The notes: a model not told the origin generated them from the sequence alone. DNA of 64,000 nt from Rhodoferax aquaticus (GCF_006974105.1 NZ_CP036282.1:2170001-2234000); one strand, 5' to 3'; counted from the stretch's first letter, positions 16,655 to 27,270 are shown. Program-made: numbers and translations.

Positions 16655-17431
16655 ATGAGTGCATTTCTGGAAGAAACCGTCTTAAGCGTACACCACTGGA
16701 CTGACAAACTGTTCAGCTTCACCACGACGCGGGACCCTGCGCTGCGCTTTTCCAACGGACACTTCACCATGATCGGCCTGCGCCAAGAGTCTGGCAAGCC
16801 CTTGCTGCGTGCCTACAGCATCGTCAGCGCAAATTACGAAGAGCATTTGGAGTTCTTGAGCATCAAAGTGCAGGACGGCCCGCTCACTTCTAAGCTGCAG
16901 CACATTAAGGTGGGCGACAAGATTGTGGTGGGCCGTAAGCCCACGGGCACCTTGCTGATCGACTATCTCTTGCCTGCCAAGAACTTGTATTTGCTGGGGA
17001 GCGGCACCGGCCTCGCTCCGTTCTTGAGCGTGATTCGCGACCCGGATACCTTTGAAAAATTCGAAAAGGTGATCTTGGTGCACGGCGTGCGTGAGGTCAA
17101 AGAACTGGCCTACCACGAGTACCTCAAGAACGAATTGCCCAAGCACGAGTTTTTGGGTGAAATGGTGAGCAAGCAAATGCTGTATTACCCCACCGTGACC
17201 CGTGAGGCGTTTGAACACCAAGGTCGCATCACCACGCTGATGGAAACCAACAAGCTGCCCGCAGATTTGGGCTTGCTGCCGTTAGACCCTGCCAATGATC
17301 GCATCATGATTTGCGGTAGCCCCGGTTTGAACAAAGACATGCGCGAGATTTTGGATGCCAAGGGCTTCAAAGAAGGCAGTACCACCACCCCTGGCGACTA
17401 CGTGGTGGAACGCGCCTTCGTCGAGCAGTAA
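16655..17431 (+). CDS. fpr: ferredoxin/flavodoxin-NADP+ reductase
   Basis: The 258-aa FAD enzyme moves electrons between NADPH and ferredoxin or flavodoxin, supporting Fe-S cluster repair and oxidative stress defence. The FAD-binding motif is R52-A-Y-S, the NADP site begins GSGTGLAPF near residue 116, and the C-terminal YVVERAFVEQ is typical of the bacterial Fpr subgroup. Length is normal. The start has AAGG about 8 nt upstream. The leader contains a small hairpin. Confidence 0.95.
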   Translation: MSAFLEETVLSVHHWTDKLFSFTTTRDPALRFSNGHFTMIGLRQESGKPLLRAYSIVSANYEEHLEFLSIKVQDGPLTSKLQHIKVGDKIVVGRKPTGTLLIDYLLPAKNLYLLGSGTGLAPFLSVIRDPDTFEKFEKVILVHGVREVKELAYHEYLKNELPKHEFLGEMVSKQMLYYPTVTREAFEHQGRITTLMETNKLPADLGLLPLDPANDRIMICGSPGLNKDMREILDAKGFKEGSTTTPGDYVVERAFVEQ

Positions 17432-17441
17432 AGCGCGCCCC

Positions 17442-19691
17442 TCAGGCCCGCGCCATGCGCGTGGTCAGCTTGTAGGCGGGTAAGCCCGCCAACATGCGCT
17501 TGCCATACGCCGTTTGCTGCAAGCGCTTGTCATAGCAGATGACTTGGGCACGGTCATCTTCCGTGCGGATCGCGCGGCCCGTCCATTGCAAGAGCTTGAC
17601 CCCGGTGGCTGGAATCACCAGCTCGTTAAACGGGTCGCGGCCCACGCTGCGCAACCATTCGGCCCGCGCCTCATCGATGGGGTCAGACGGCGGCGCAAAC
17701 GGTAGCTTCGCAATGAATACGGTCTCGCACAATTCCCCAGGGAGGTCTAAGCCTTCTCCAAAAGACTGCAGCCCAAAAATGATGGACGGCACGCTGGCCT
17801 CCACACGCGCTTGGTGAGTGGCCAAGAGGCGGGTACGTGACATGGTTCCCTGTACCAGTACTTTTTCTTGCAACACGGGTAGCAAGGCATCTGTTGCTGC
17901 ACGCATTTGCACACGTGAGGTAAAGAGCACCAAAGCACCCTTGGGCACCTGGGTTAGGTCCTTCATGAGCTCCGTTACCATTTCCTTGGTGTACGCATCA
18001 GCGTGTTTGGGGTCTGCGGTGGTGTGCACCACGGTGAGGGTCCCTTGCTTGGCGTAGTCAAATGGGCTGGCTACTTCGAGCGCGGTCACTGCGGGGTTGT
18101 TGGATAGCCCGGCCTCTCGCAAGAAGTAGTCAAAACTGCCGCAACTGGTGAGGGACGCGGAAGTAATCACCGCGCCACGCACCTTGCTCCACAAGAACTG
18201 GCGCAACAGGTCACCTGGAACGATCGGACAGGCATGGGCCGTGATGGTGAGGAACATTTGGCTCTGGCTCTTGAGCTCTAACCACTTGGCCAAAGGCTGC
18301 TCGCCATGTTCTAGCAACAGGCTTGCAGTGGACACCACACTCCCAATTTTCGGAGCCAGTGCCCCCAGCTTGGCATACAGCTGGGCACAGAGCATGGCTT
18401 GGCTAGGGTCGTCCTTTGCAACTTGCTTGACTTCTTGTCCAAGCGCTTCCAAGGCCTTCGACAGGCCTTGCGCATGGCCGTGAATCAAGGTAACGGGGTC
18501 CGTGAGTGTTTCGGGCAAGAGGCCGTTGGTAAAGCGAAGAATGCCATCTTGGCCATCGGTGCTGTTGTGGACCAAGTCCATGCCCATGCGGGCCAATTGG
18601 CCCAGCGCAACTTTGAGCTGGCTGCTCAGTGTGCTGACATCTTGGCTCAAGTCGACATGCAGGCGCGCACTGACCTCTTGCAGAATTTTGGGCATACGGT
18701 CTAGCCAACGTAGGCTCGACAGATCCATACTGCTGGAAAACTGGTCAAGGGCTACTGCAGGCAGGTGGTGGCCCTCATCAAAAACCACGAGGCAGTTGTC
18801 CAAGTCCGGTAAGGTCTTCATGCCTAAGGAGGCCAATACCAGATCATGGTTGGCAACTATGACATTCGCTTCGGCCAGCTTAGTGCGTGCGTTGTAGTAA
18901 CTGCATTCCCGAAACCGGGGGCAGTGCCGCACGGTGCAGGTATGGCGTTCTGCGGCGATGGCCGACCAGTCTCTGGCGTCGGGGGCCTCTGCCAGCGAGT
19001 CACGGTCACCGTCCCAGCTGGCGTGTGCAAGCATGTTGGCCATGCCTTCATAGAGCTTGGTGCGCCGTTCTTCATCCGCTTCTTGCGAGGCGGCGCTGAC
19101 GGCATTAGTGGCAGGCGCAGGAAGTTCTTCTTCAAATAACTCGTCACCCGCACCGCCCGTGCCTACCCAGCGCTCAAGTTTGAGTTTGCAAACATAGCGT
19201 CCTCGACCTTTTGCCAGCGCAAAGACAAAAGGGGTGGGCATAGACTGGGCCAAAGCAGGCAAGTCTTTGGTCATTAACTGCTCTTGCAGCGCCACTGTGG
19301 CTGTGGAAATGAGAACCCGTGTTTTTCGCTGCAAAGCCATGGCAATCGCGGTGCTGGCGTAGGCCGCTGACTTTCCCACGCCGGTACCCGCTTGTATGAC
19401 GGCAATGGCCTTTTGTGGACTTGGATGTTCTCCCAAGTCTGCGCGAGAGAGCGTCTGCGCGATACGGTGCGCCATGTCGTGCTGCCCCGGACGAGACCGA
19501 AAGCCTGCAGTGGCCCCAACGACATCTTCAAAGGCCGCCAACGCGTGCTGAGCCAGGGTGTCGGGAGCTGAAACCAGTGGGCTCAGCGTGTCGGTGAATG
19601 CAGTGGTGGGCGTGGCAGAGGTCAAATCAAGAGTTTCCAAGGAATCGAAAGTGGCGTAGGACGCGCATGAGAAGTCCGGGGCTATTGGCAT
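17442..19691 (-). CDS. dinG: ATP-dependent DNA helicase DinG
   Basis: The 749-aa superfamily 2 helicase is of the XPD/DinG iron-sulphur type. Walker A is GTGVGKSAAY (about residues 102-111) and the DEAH box appears as DEGHH. Four cysteines suited to a 4Fe-4S cluster occur (the Cys in GRYVCKLKLERW and the group CTVRHCPRFREC). Motif VI is seen as QWTGRAIRTEDDRA. DinG unwinds forked DNA and R-loops during repair. ATG 19691 is preceded by a TTG at 19694. It lies downstream of slyX on the same strand, about 54 bp away. Confidence 0.95.
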   Translation of the reverse strand: MPIAPDFSCASYATFDSLETLDLTSATPTTAFTDTLSPLVSAPDTLAQHALAAFEDVVGATAGFRSRPGQHDMAHRIAQTLSRADLGEHPSPQKAIAVIQAGTGVGKSAAYASTAIAMALQRKTRVLISTATVALQEQLMTKDLPALAQSMPTPFVFALAKGRGRYVCKLKLERWVGTGGAGDELFEEELPAPATNAVSAASQEADEERRTKLYEGMANMLAHASWDGDRDSLAEAPDARDWSAIAAERHTCTVRHCPRFRECSYYNARTKLAEANVIVANHDLVLASLGMKTLPDLDNCLVVFDEGHHLPAVALDQFSSSMDLSSLRWLDRMPKILQEVSARLHVDLSQDVSTLSSQLKVALGQLARMGMDLVHNSTDGQDGILRFTNGLLPETLTDPVTLIHGHAQGLSKALEALGQEVKQVAKDDPSQAMLCAQLYAKLGALAPKIGSVVSTASLLLEHGEQPLAKWLELKSQSQMFLTITAHACPIVPGDLLRQFLWSKVRGAVITSASLTSCGSFDYFLREAGLSNNPAVTALEVASPFDYAKQGTLTVVHTTADPKHADAYTKEMVTELMKDLTQVPKGALVLFTSRVQMRAATDALLPVLQEKVLVQGTMSRTRLLATHQARVEASVPSIIFGLQSFGEGLDLPGELCETVFIAKLPFAPPSDPIDEARAEWLRSVGRDPFNELVIPATGVKLLQWTGRAIRTEDDRAQVICYDKRLQQTAYGKRMLAGLPAYKLTTRMARA

Positions 19692-19745
19692 CAAATGGGG
19701 GGAAGCTCCCGCTTTTATCAGGCCCCAAAGGCCCGTAATGCTAGT

Positions 19746-19964
19746 TCAGAAATGCGGAGGGAGCTCATCGCGTAGATTGCGCGCGCCTTGAGGTGCAGGC
19801 TCCGCATACTGCTGACGCAGGTAGCCTAACTCCCGTATGAGCGCATCGATTTGGTCTTGCTGGCGGACAATGACTTTGTCGAGTTCGTCTAGCAGGTCTT
19901 CGGTGAAGCTGGCCTTGATTTCTAACTCTGTGATGCGTTCGTCAGTGGTGTGGGAAGTTGTCAT
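19746..19964 (-). CDS. slyX: SlyX family protein
   Basis: A 72-aa acidic protein that is almost entirely one coiled coil (ITELEIKASFTEDLLDEL...) and ends with the family tail ELPPHF. The function of SlyX is unknown. It sits between the hybrid kinase gene, whose stop is about 25 bp upstream, and dinG. Confidence 0.9.
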   Translation of the reverse strand: MTTSHTTDERITELEIKASFTEDLLDELDKVIVRQQDQIDALIRELGYLRQQYAEPAPQGARNLRDELPPHF

Positions 19965-19988
19965 CCCGCTATTGGACCTGAATTTTGG

Positions 19989-22478
19989 TTAAGCGGCGAC
20001 ATTGGTGGGGTGATTTTCCGCACGAAGCTTGACTTGAGCCAGCATAGCCAATATGGCGTATCGGGAACTGGGTTTCTTGAGGCATTTGTCAAAGCCAAGT
20101 TGCAAGAACTTTGCGGTGCTTTGCGCATCGTCACTGCCCGAGTAGGCAACGAAGTAACTCGGGGATTGGTGTGCGTCTTCTTGGTATTGGCGAATCCGCG
20201 ACATGGCTTCAAGGCCACCCATGATAGGCATCTCGATGTCGAGAATGATGATGTCGGGGCGCTGCTGCATGGCACTTTCTAGTGCCAAGCGCCCATTCAC
20301 GGCAGTAGTCACGTGCAATGGGGGCTGAGGGAGATGCGAGCTCATCACCATCAGATTGAACTCATCATCGTCCACTACCAAAACTGACATGGCCGGCAAT
20401 TCCGGCGTAGGCAGGGCGGCTTGCATGGCCAAGGTATTGCCGGAGCTAATGCTTGCCAGCGTTGGGGGGGTAGGTGCACGGCTTAGCTCTAGGGTCAGTG
20501 TGGTGCCCTCCTCATCTCCCGTGTGCATGGCTAGGCTGCCACCTTGCACCTTGGCCAGCAACTGTGAAGAGTAGGTGCCTAGTCCGGTTCCACCCACTTT
20601 GCCTGCGGTGCTGTACTTGTCAAAGAATGTCGCCCGCAATGCCTCTGGAACTGCGCCCTGGTTTTGTATGGAGAGCTGCACTTTGGCGCCTGGCGTTAGG
20701 GTAATGACCACCGCCGTGTGCTCTGGGGCAGCTTCAATCGCATTTTTGGTGAGGTTTGCTACGATGGAGTAACACAGCGCATCGTCACCCCGAACATACA
20801 CAGGCTCTTCAATGCCTAGTACAGCAGTACGAACCGACTTGGACTTTGCATGTACTGTTAAATCTTGCAAAACGGATTGCACCAGTTCTCCCAAGTTCAC
20901 TGTATGGGCATGGAATCGGTACGTGCCGTTTTCCATTTGGTACAAATCCAGCGACAAGTTCACCATGTCTAGCGCGCGGTTGGCCGCCTTTTCCATCATC
21001 TTTAGAACGGTTTCCTCTTGCTCGCTCATGGTCCTACCGGCCCGCAGCATGGCGGGCGCGGCTGCCAAGCCACCCAATGGGGTCTTAATGTCATGGCGAG
21101 CAATGCGCTCCACATCTTCGCGAGACGCCATCGCGAGTTTGAGGTCATTATTTTTTCGATCGAGCTCTGCAGTGCGCTCCACGACACGCTCTTCAAGCAA
21201 GCGCTCTGAGGCTTGCAGTGTTTCAACCAATTTGTTCTGTGCGACAAAGGCATCGCGTTGGGCCTGTGCTTTCTCACGTCGCATGACATTGAACCGGTCC
21301 GCCAATGCAAACGCCAGCAGTAGCATTTCAAACGCGGAGCCAATCCGTAACGCGTTTTCCGTAAAAAAATTAGGCTGCATAACGCCCAGCGCGCGCAAGG
21401 TACTCAATACTCCCGCAGCGCACAGCATAAAGAAGGCGGCAGAGAAGAAGTAGGCACTGCGCTGACCCTTCCACATACAACACAGGCCTACTAGCAGAAT
21501 GAACAAGGCAGATGCCCCGTACATGCTGGTGAGTGGACGAATCACTGCACCAAAATTAAAAAGCAGTGCAACACCTCCCACTAGCAAGACTGCGCCCAAG
21601 GCGTGTGAGATAAGGTGCAGCCGTGGCACCGTTGCCTTGGTATTGAGCATGTGGCGCATGAACTCCAAAGCAAAGACCAAAGTGAGGCAAAAGCTGAGCA
21701 TGACTCCGTAGGTTGACCACCACGGCGTGTCATTGAGAACGAATTCTTTAAACAGGCCGCTTTGGCACGCTAAGGCTAAGGCCATCGAGCCGGTAAAAGC
21801 GACGTATCGCAAGTAAATCAGGTCACGCAGGGAGACAAAGAGCAGCAAATTGAAGAACACCATGGCGCTTGCAATGCCGAAGTACCACGAGTGTCCAAAA
21901 TAGTCCGTGCGCTCGTAACTGCCGAAACCACTCGGCGTCCAAAGTTTGAGTGAGGTGGTGATGGGGTTGAGGGATTGAAGCCGGAAGTAAACGACTTGGC
22001 TGCTACGAGGCTCTAGCGTGACCGGAAACACAAAACTGCGAGTGTCACGCAGGCGGGTAGAGAACGGCAAGACACTACCTGTTTCGTGGAACACATAGGT
22101 GCCACTGGCGTCTGGGGTATAGAAACGGATGTACTCGATGGACGGACTGCCCAGCTCCAGCAAGCGGTCCAGTCGCTTTTCGCTGGGGTTATCTAGGACG
22201 AGTTTGAGCCAGTGCGCAGATTTGCTGTAACCAAAACCAATGGCGGGAAGATTCGGCAAGTCGCCTTTGAATTGGGCTGCAGCCTTTCCAGAGTGAACAT
22301 CAGCCAGACTGAGTTCTTTTCCAGCATCTTCCAAGGTTTGCACATGGCTGCTGAGAACGAGGGGTTGTTCTTTGAGGTCCACGACGTTGATCGGCTGCGC
22401 CCAAGCGAGCGCATGCCCGAACCACCAGCATAAAACCAGTAGCAGGTGCTTTACATAACGTCGCTGCAAGTACCCCAT
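19989..22478 (-). CDS. 7TM-DISM hybrid sensor histidine kinase/response regulator
   Basis: The 829-aa protein has a signal peptide (1-27), a periplasmic 7TMR-DISMED2-like domain (about 30-185), seven membrane segments (about 195-395), a coiled coil (400-450), HisKA with H462 in RHDIKTPLGG, HATPase_c (N-box NLTKNAIEAA, GTGLGTYSSQ) and a C-terminal receiver with D747 in ILDIEMP. DISMED2 domains are thought to bind carbohydrates or similar ligands; the signal here is unknown. No output gene is adjacent. Its own receiver suggests a phosphorelay to an unlinked partner. Confidence 0.92.
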   Translation of the reverse strand: MGYLQRRYVKHLLLVLCWWFGHALAWAQPINVVDLKEQPLVLSSHVQTLEDAGKELSLADVHSGKAAAQFKGDLPNLPAIGFGYSKSAHWLKLVLDNPSEKRLDRLLELGSPSIEYIRFYTPDASGTYVFHETGSVLPFSTRLRDTRSFVFPVTLEPRSSQVVYFRLQSLNPITTSLKLWTPSGFGSYERTDYFGHSWYFGIASAMVFFNLLLFVSLRDLIYLRYVAFTGSMALALACQSGLFKEFVLNDTPWWSTYGVMLSFCLTLVFALEFMRHMLNTKATVPRLHLISHALGAVLLVGGVALLFNFGAVIRPLTSMYGASALFILLVGLCCMWKGQRSAYFFSAAFFMLCAAGVLSTLRALGVMQPNFFTENALRIGSAFEMLLLAFALADRFNVMRREKAQAQRDAFVAQNKLVETLQASERLLEERVVERTAELDRKNNDLKLAMASREDVERIARHDIKTPLGGLAAAPAMLRAGRTMSEQEETVLKMMEKAANRALDMVNLSLDLYQMENGTYRFHAHTVNLGELVQSVLQDLTVHAKSKSVRTAVLGIEEPVYVRGDDALCYSIVANLTKNAIEAAPEHTAVVITLTPGAKVQLSIQNQGAVPEALRATFFDKYSTAGKVGGTGLGTYSSQLLAKVQGGSLAMHTGDEEGTTLTLELSRAPTPPTLASISSGNTLAMQAALPTPELPAMSVLVVDDDEFNLMVMSSHLPQPPLHVTTAVNGRLALESAMQQRPDIIILDIEMPIMGGLEAMSRIRQYQEDAHQSPSYFVAYSGSDDAQSTAKFLQLGFDKCLKKPSSRYAILAMLAQVKLRAENHPTNVAA

Positions 22479-22853
22479 GGGATCTGTTTCTGATTTGGAT
22501 TACTTGGAATGTCGATGCGTCCGAGCGCCTCAATGTGTGGATTGGGCTACAAGCTTGCATTTAATGCAAACGGTCGGAGTCGAAAAAGGGTCTTTCGAGC
22601 CCCGCAAGCACCCAAAATGGCGTGGATAAAGACGGTTTTTTGATGGATAGTGGCTGCCTTTCATCGCTAGGGAACGACGCAGTGGGCGACTAGTGCTCTC
22701 AGTTTTGTAGCTGAGGCCTTAGTCTTCATGCGTGCTAGCTGCTCACTGCTACTTGAAGACTTTATGTTGTTCTTGGAGGGCTTTAAAAAGTACGAGTGTG
22801 CTTTTCTTAAATGTTCTGAAAACTGCAATTCAGGCGGCTTTGGGGCTGATTCA
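22479..22853. other. gene-free interval upstream of the hybrid kinase
   Basis: These 375 bp lie between the hybrid kinase start and the pseudouridine synthase stop, both on the minus strand. Short open frames here have no family features or ribosome-binding sites. The interval should hold the kinase promoter. I see no strong hairpin, tRNA or repeat. Confidence 0.5.
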
Positions 22854-23777
22854 CTAGGGGTTTTCCAGCTCCGACAAGCTGCGCAGCCTACGTTTGCTTT
22901 CGAAAGAGTGGGCTTTCTGGGTGATGGGGTCGGTAAAGGACATGGAGAAGGCAAGCAACTGCAGTGGGTTGGCATAGTCCGTCTGGTCTTCTGCAGTCAG
23001 AGTAGGGTATATCCCATCGCCTACCAAGGGGAGCCCTAAAGCGGCCATATGGACCCGCAGTTGGTGCCGCTGGCCAGTCACCGGTGAGAGTTGATACCGC
23101 GCGTACCGAACTCCGATTTCAAGGGGGGAAACATGGGTGAGCGAATTAGCAACGCCCTCTACCTCGGTTTGTTGCATGAAGTGCGACGAGCACACAATGC
23201 GACTGCGGCGTTCCAAGGGCCACGGCAGCTCGGGGGCCCACGGTGCAATGGCGTGGTAGGTTTTGTGCACAGCCCTGTCGCGAAATAGGTTTTGGTAGGC
23301 GGATCGCGTAGCGGCTTGCTTGGCAAACAGAACCAAGCCTGCGGTATCGCGGTCAATGCGGTGAATGGGGGAGAGCATGCTCAAGCCCAGCCTGTTCTTA
23401 AGGCGCACCAGAACTGTTTCTTGCAAGTACTTGCCAGAAGGCATGACAGGCAAAAAGTGGGGTTTGTCGACGACGACCAAGTGCTCGTCTTCCCACAGCA
23501 CGGCTTCCTCAAACGGGATTGCCGGTTCTGTTTCCACTGCACGGTAGTAGTAGACGCGCTGATGGGCTTGGTAGGGTGTGTTTTCACGCAGGGTGATGCC
23601 TTGGTCGTCGATCACATCGCCCTGGCCCAATCTGACTCGCCACGTCTCGGGCGGCACGCTGGAAAAGCGTTCCAGTAAATACTCAAACACAGTGGCCCAT
23701 GGGCCAGCCGGAAGTACTACGCACCCGGCGCTCACCCCATGCCGAGGGGGCGGCGCATTGGGCCTGCTACGTGCCAT
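22854..23777 (-). CDS. RluA-family RNA pseudouridine synthase
   Basis: The 307-aa enzyme converts uridine to pseudouridine in rRNA or tRNA. The catalytic motif is HRIDRDTAGLVLFAK, with the Asp nucleophile in HRIDRDT. The KTYHAIAPW and GQRHQLRVHM strands of the RluA fold follow. No S4 domain is obvious, and the N-terminal ~90 residues resemble those of TruC/RluA-like proteins acting without one. Target position cannot be assigned. It starts 6 bp after the trmB stop, so the two RNA-modification genes are probably co-transcribed. Confidence 0.92.
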   Translation of the reverse strand: MARSRPNAPPPRHGVSAGCVVLPAGPWATVFEYLLERFSSVPPETWRVRLGQGDVIDDQGITLRENTPYQAHQRVYYYRAVETEPAIPFEEAVLWEDEHLVVVDKPHFLPVMPSGKYLQETVLVRLKNRLGLSMLSPIHRIDRDTAGLVLFAKQAATRSAYQNLFRDRAVHKTYHAIAPWAPELPWPLERRSRIVCSSHFMQQTEVEGVANSLTHVSPLEIGVRYARYQLSPVTGQRHQLRVHMAALGLPLVGDGIYPTLTAEDQTDYANPLQLLAFSMSFTDPITQKAHSFESKRRLRSLSELENP

Positions 23778-23783
23778 GCGCCG

Positions 23784-24605
23784 TTAAATGCGCTCAAACA
23801 CCAAGTCCCACACCCCGTGGCCCAGCTTGATGCCGCGGTTCTCAAACTTGGTGAGTGGGCGGTAATGGGGTTTGGGCGCGTAGCCCTGCAGTTGTGGGTG
23901 GCTCAGCAAGGCGCGATTTTTGAGTAAAGGCTCGGCCGTGAGCACCTCTAGGATTTGCTCGGCATAGGGTTGCCAGTCTGTGGCGCAATGGATGTAGGCA
24001 CCCGGCTTCAAGCGTGCGGCAAGCTTTGCCACCAATGGCGACTGGATGAGGCGGCGCTTGTTATGCTTGGTTTTGTGCCAAGGGTCAGGAAAGAAGATGT
24101 GGACCCCGTCCAAGCTCTGCAATGGGAGCATGTGGTCAATGACTTCCACGGCATCGTGGGCGCAAATGCGTATGTTCGTAAGCTGGTTTTCGCCGATGCG
24201 CTTGAGCAAGGCGCCAACACCGGGCTCATGCACTTCGCAGCACAAAAAGTTGGTTTCAGGCAAGGTCGCCGCTATTTTTGCCGTTGCCTCTCCCATGCCA
24301 AATCCAATTTCAAGCACTATAGGACGGTAGTCCTCGTCTGCTGCGCCCGGGTAGATGGTTTGGAAGTCGCTGGAACTCTTTTGATAGGAGAGCAAAAACT
24401 GTGGACCCAAGTCCTCAAAAGCTTTGGCTTGTCCCGCGGTCGTTCTGCCTGCGCGCTTAACAAAGCTTTTAATCGTACGCATGAACGGCTTGGCCGGTGT
24501 CGCACCTTCCAGCAATGCTTCTGCGGTGGGTTCAGTTCCCAGAGCGGCGTTGGGGACGCTTGTTTCGACGGGCGTATGCTCGCTGGCGGCTTTTTCGGAA
24601 TTCAT
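23784..24605 (-). CDS. trmB: tRNA (guanine-N7-)-methyltransferase
   Basis: This SAM-dependent enzyme forms m7G46 in tRNA. Motifs: SAM-binding [12 protein letters not shown], the acidic [14 protein letters not shown] strand, [18 protein letters not shown] with the family signature PDPW.K.(K/H)(N/H)KRR, and [13 protein letters not shown] 24605 gives 273 residues. The N-terminal ~45 residues are a non-conserved, low-complexity extension. The open frame reaches 24650, but the added residues look untranslated. It is followed closely by the pseudouridine synthase. Confidence 0.96.
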   Translation of the reverse strand: MNSEKAASEHTPVETSVPNAALGTEPTAEALLEGATPAKPFMRTIKSFVKRAGRTTAGQAKAFEDLGPQFLLSYQKSSSDFQTIYPGAADEDYRPIVLEIGFGMGEATAKIAATLPETNFLCCEVHEPGVGALLKRIGENQLTNIRICAHDAVEVIDHMLPLQSLDGVHIFFPDPWHKTKHNKRRLIQSPLVAKLAARLKPGAYIHCATDWQPYAEQILEVLTAEPLLKNRALLSHPQLQGYAPKPHYRPLTKFENRGIKLGHGVWDLVFERI

Positions 24606-24662
24606 GGTCGATTGCTTGGAAGTAGGGCCTGCATTGTAGGTAGTAAGCAAGGAACGCTTTGG

Positions 24663-24989
24663 CTAGTGAACCACCTTCGAAAAAAGGTTCAGCACCAGCA
24701 CGCCGGTGATGATGAAGGCGATACCTATGACTGCTGCAGCGTCTAGTCGCTGTTGATAGAGCACCCAACCTGCTATTGAAACCAACACCACACCTACACC
24801 CGACCAAATGGCATAGGCCACGCCGATCGGGGTTTGCCGCAGTGTGAGTGACAAAAAGTAAAACGCGAGGCCATAGCCGACAACCACCATGGACGATGGC
24901 CATAGGCGTGTGAACCCCTCAGTCGCCTTCAGCGCAGAGGTGGCAATTACTTCAAAAACGATGGCCGCAGCCAAGTAAAACCAGTTCAT
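24663..24989 (-). CDS. small multidrug resistance (SMR/EmrE-like) transporter
   Basis: The 108-aa protein has four membrane helices. E13 in AAAIVFEVIATSALK corresponds to the essential Glu14 of EmrE, and the signature GVAYAIWSGVGVV is intact. SMR proteins work as dimers exchanging protons for cationic drugs, or guanidinium in the Gdx subgroup. Without comparison I cannot choose between them. ATG 24989 fits the family start; the open frame to 25061 adds an unlikely 24 residues. Confidence 0.93.
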   Translation of the reverse strand: MNWFYLAAAIVFEVIATSALKATEGFTRLWPSSMVVVGYGLAFYFLSLTLRQTPIGVAYAIWSGVGVVLVSIAGWVLYQQRLDAAAVIGIAFIITGVLVLNLFSKVVH

Positions 24990-25135
24990 AGGTGTAAGCC
25001 CATCGGGGCTAATAGAAGTTGCCGAAAGCCTCGCGTTTACCGAGGCGTGGCGGAAGTGCAAAGACAGTACGGGCCCGCTTGCGAGCGTGTTGCGGTAGCT
25101 CGCAGTGCGTATTGTAGTTTTGTTTAGGGAAAACC

Positions 25136-26158
25136 CTAGGCGCGTCGTGGTACTGCGTTAGCCTGAGCGCAATACTGTTGTTTCCAGGCTTCAGCCCAGA
25201 CGTGCAGTGCCTGCCCGGTCTCCTTGGCGGTGCACTCAGGGAGCAGCAGCACCGCTGCGGCTGCATCAAGACATGTTCTCGCTTGCGAAGGCGTGCTGGT
25301 GTCTATGGCTAAAGCACCATTTTGCTTGGACAGCTTCTCTCCATTTCTGCCTAGCACTAAAGGGGCATGCAGGTAGCTAGGGGTAGGCAGCCGCAGTCGT
25401 TGCTGCAAGTAAATTTGCCTGGCAGTGTTATCTGCTAGGTCTTCACCCCGCACGATATGGCTAACGCCCTGGGCTGCATCGTCCACAACGACGGCTAGTT
25501 GGTAAGCAAACAATCCGTCCGCCCTTAAGAGGACAAAATCCCCGACTTGAGCTGGTAAGTCTTGGGTTTGTGGGCCCAGTCTGCGGTCATTCCAATGAAT
25601 GGTGGTGGATGAATTTGCTACATTTATAGGAGCATTGTGCGCTGTATCTAAGGGCGCTACGGCTGATTTCTCAAGGGAAGGCTCAACATCAATGCGCCAG
25701 GCTCTTGCGGCGCGTCCGTGCAGACCCGCACGACAGGTTCCAGGGTACAGCAGCTCACCATGGCGGGACTTGGCTAGCCCGCGAGCTTGTTGCGCCATCT
25801 CAATGTCTTTGCGTGAGCACGCGCAGGGATACGCGTCTCCTTGCGACACAAGCTGTTGTAGCGCAGCCTGATACAGCGCGGTACGTTGGCTTTGGTGTAC
25901 AGCGGGGGCATCAGCCCGCATGCCGCAGGCGGCCAGTTGTTCAAGAATGGTTTGGGCCGCTCCCGGTACGCAGCGTGGCGTGTCGACGTCTTCGATGCGA
26001 ACTAACCAGCGGCCTTGGTGCGCCTTGGCGTCTAGGTAGCTGGCCAAGGCCGCGACCAATGAGCCCGCGTGAAGCAAACCGGTGGGAGAGGGCGCAAAGC
26101 GGCCCACATAGCCGCGGTGCATGTTCAATCCGACAGAAGCCTCTCCCCCCAGCGTCAT
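25136..26158 (-). CDS. gluQ: glutamyl-Q tRNA(Asp) synthetase
   Basis: This GluRS paralogue lacks the anticodon-binding domain and attaches Glu to queuosine in tRNA-Asp. It has [22 protein letters not shown] with the HIGH-like HAGS, zinc ligands in [10 protein letters not shown] and YPGTC, and KLSKQ as the KMSKS loop. Length from ATG 26158 is 340 aa; this start overlaps the preceding TGA as ATGA. A second ATG at 26122 is nearer the conserved core. A 5-bp inverted repeat (TAGGG/CCCTA) overlaps the stop but is weak. Confidence 0.93.
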   Translation of the reverse strand: MTLGGEASVGLNMHRGYVGRFAPSPTGLLHAGSLVAALASYLDAKAHQGRWLVRIEDVDTPRCVPGAAQTILEQLAACGMRADAPAVHQSQRTALYQAALQQLVSQGDAYPCACSRKDIEMAQQARGLAKSRHGELLYPGTCRAGLHGRAARAWRIDVEPSLEKSAVAPLDTAHNAPINVANSSTTIHWNDRRLGPQTQDLPAQVGDFVLLRADGLFAYQLAVVVDDAAQGVSHIVRGEDLADNTARQIYLQQRLRLPTPSYLHAPLVLGRNGEKLSKQNGALAIDTSTPSQARTCLDAAAAVLLLPECTAKETGQALHVWAEAWKQQYCAQANAVPRRA

Positions 26159-27234
26159 GCGACCGATAGTGCCAACTCTAGTCCAGACACAAAAGCGTTT
26201 TCTACGCGGTGCCCTAGGCACCAGTCGCCACAAGCGCCGAGGCCACTGTCGCGGTCCCATAAGTGGGAGTGCCCCAATGTTTGGGTGGTTTTGGCATAGC
26301 GCCAGAGGTGAACATCAGCATGTGAGGGTTCAGCGCGAATGCCTGTCACTTCTGAGAATGCTTTGAGAAGCTTGTCTTTCACCCGGCGGGGGTCGTCATT
26401 CAAGTGCTCTTGCGACCACTGGGCGCTGGCTTGCACCGTCCAACGTTCAATCTTGCCACGGCCGGGTTTAGAGGACTCCCGCGACAACCATGCGATGCGG
26501 TGATGTGTGCTGCGCGCAGCGTTCCACTGGGGCCCCAAAGCACTCATGCCGGGTTGCATGGCTTGGGGAAAAGCCACCATGAGCGTCCAGCACGGCGCCA
26601 TCTCTACCACGTCAATTTGCTGCGCCAGTTTGTCTGCTTCCTGTGAAGTGTGCAGCAACAGGCGGGCTTGCTCAGCAGGAATGGCCGTGAGCACGCAATT
26701 GAAGCCAGAGTACACATGTTGGCCGCCACCACCTGTTTCTGTGCGCAACTGCCAGTGGTGAGGTTTCAAGACGTCGCGGTCCAAGTGGGTGACCCGAGTG
26801 TGGAGCTCTAGCCGCTGCTGGGCTACTAAAGGCTGTATCCAGTTTTTGACCAAAGCGTTCATGCCCGGGGACGGGACCCAGTGGTATTCGCGAGTGCCTA
26901 AAGCTTGGGCAGCGACACGCCCTCGTTCATCCAAAACCTGGACAGAGTTTGCACTCCATGGCTTACACACGCCAGGGGCGATTCCGATCGCTTTGATAAA
27001 CCGTGGATCTCGCTGTGTGAAGTATTGGGCGCCATGGTCAAACGTACCAAACGCACTGTCTCGTGTGGACATGCGGCCACCGACTCCAGCGCTTTTCTCG
27101 AAGATGGTGACTTGGTGGCCCGCTTGCATGAGCGTGCGTGCGCAGGCAATGCCTGCCATTCCCGCGCCAATGATGGCGATGTGTTTGGGCTTGGATTCCG
27201 ACTTGACTTTTGACTTGGCTTTGGATTTGGTCAT
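26155..27234 (-). CDS. FAD-dependent oxidoreductase, renalase-like
   Basis: The 359-aa flavoprotein begins with a basic low-complexity leader ([15 protein letters not shown]) and then the dinucleotide-binding fold [18 protein letters not shown], the [14 protein letters not shown] strand and DHGAQYFT, which together typify bacterial renalase-like amine-oxidase-superfamily proteins. The C-terminal [20 protein letters not shown] is the usual FAD-closing segment. Known bacterial renalases oxidise wrongly reduced NAD(P)H isomers; that role is possible here. Translationally coupled to gluQ by ATGA. Confidence 0.88.
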   Translation of the reverse strand: MTKSKAKSKVKSESKPKHIAIIGAGMAGIACARTLMQAGHQVTIFEKSAGVGGRMSTRDSAFGTFDHGAQYFTQRDPRFIKAIGIAPGVCKPWSANSVQVLDERGRVAAQALGTREYHWVPSPGMNALVKNWIQPLVAQQRLELHTRVTHLDRDVLKPHHWQLRTETGGGGQHVYSGFNCVLTAIPAEQARLLLHTSQEADKLAQQIDVVEMAPCWTLMVAFPQAMQPGMSALGPQWNAARSTHHRIAWLSRESSKPGRGKIERWTVQASAQWSQEHLNDDPRRVKDKLLKAFSEVTGIRAEPSHADVHLWRYAKTTQTLGHSHLWDRDSGLGACGDWCLGHRVENAFVSGLELALSVA

Positions 27235-27270
27235 GAACGCGGTCTCCTATTGTTGGGGTACATCTGCACT

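Noticed and set aside
22667..22975. Frames of ~100 codons on both strands near the pseudouridine synthase 3' end
   Set aside because: They overlap the real gene's 3' end and have no motif or SD.
25124..25140. Terminator after gluQ
   Set aside because: The inverted repeat is only 5 bp with no U-run, too weak to annotate.
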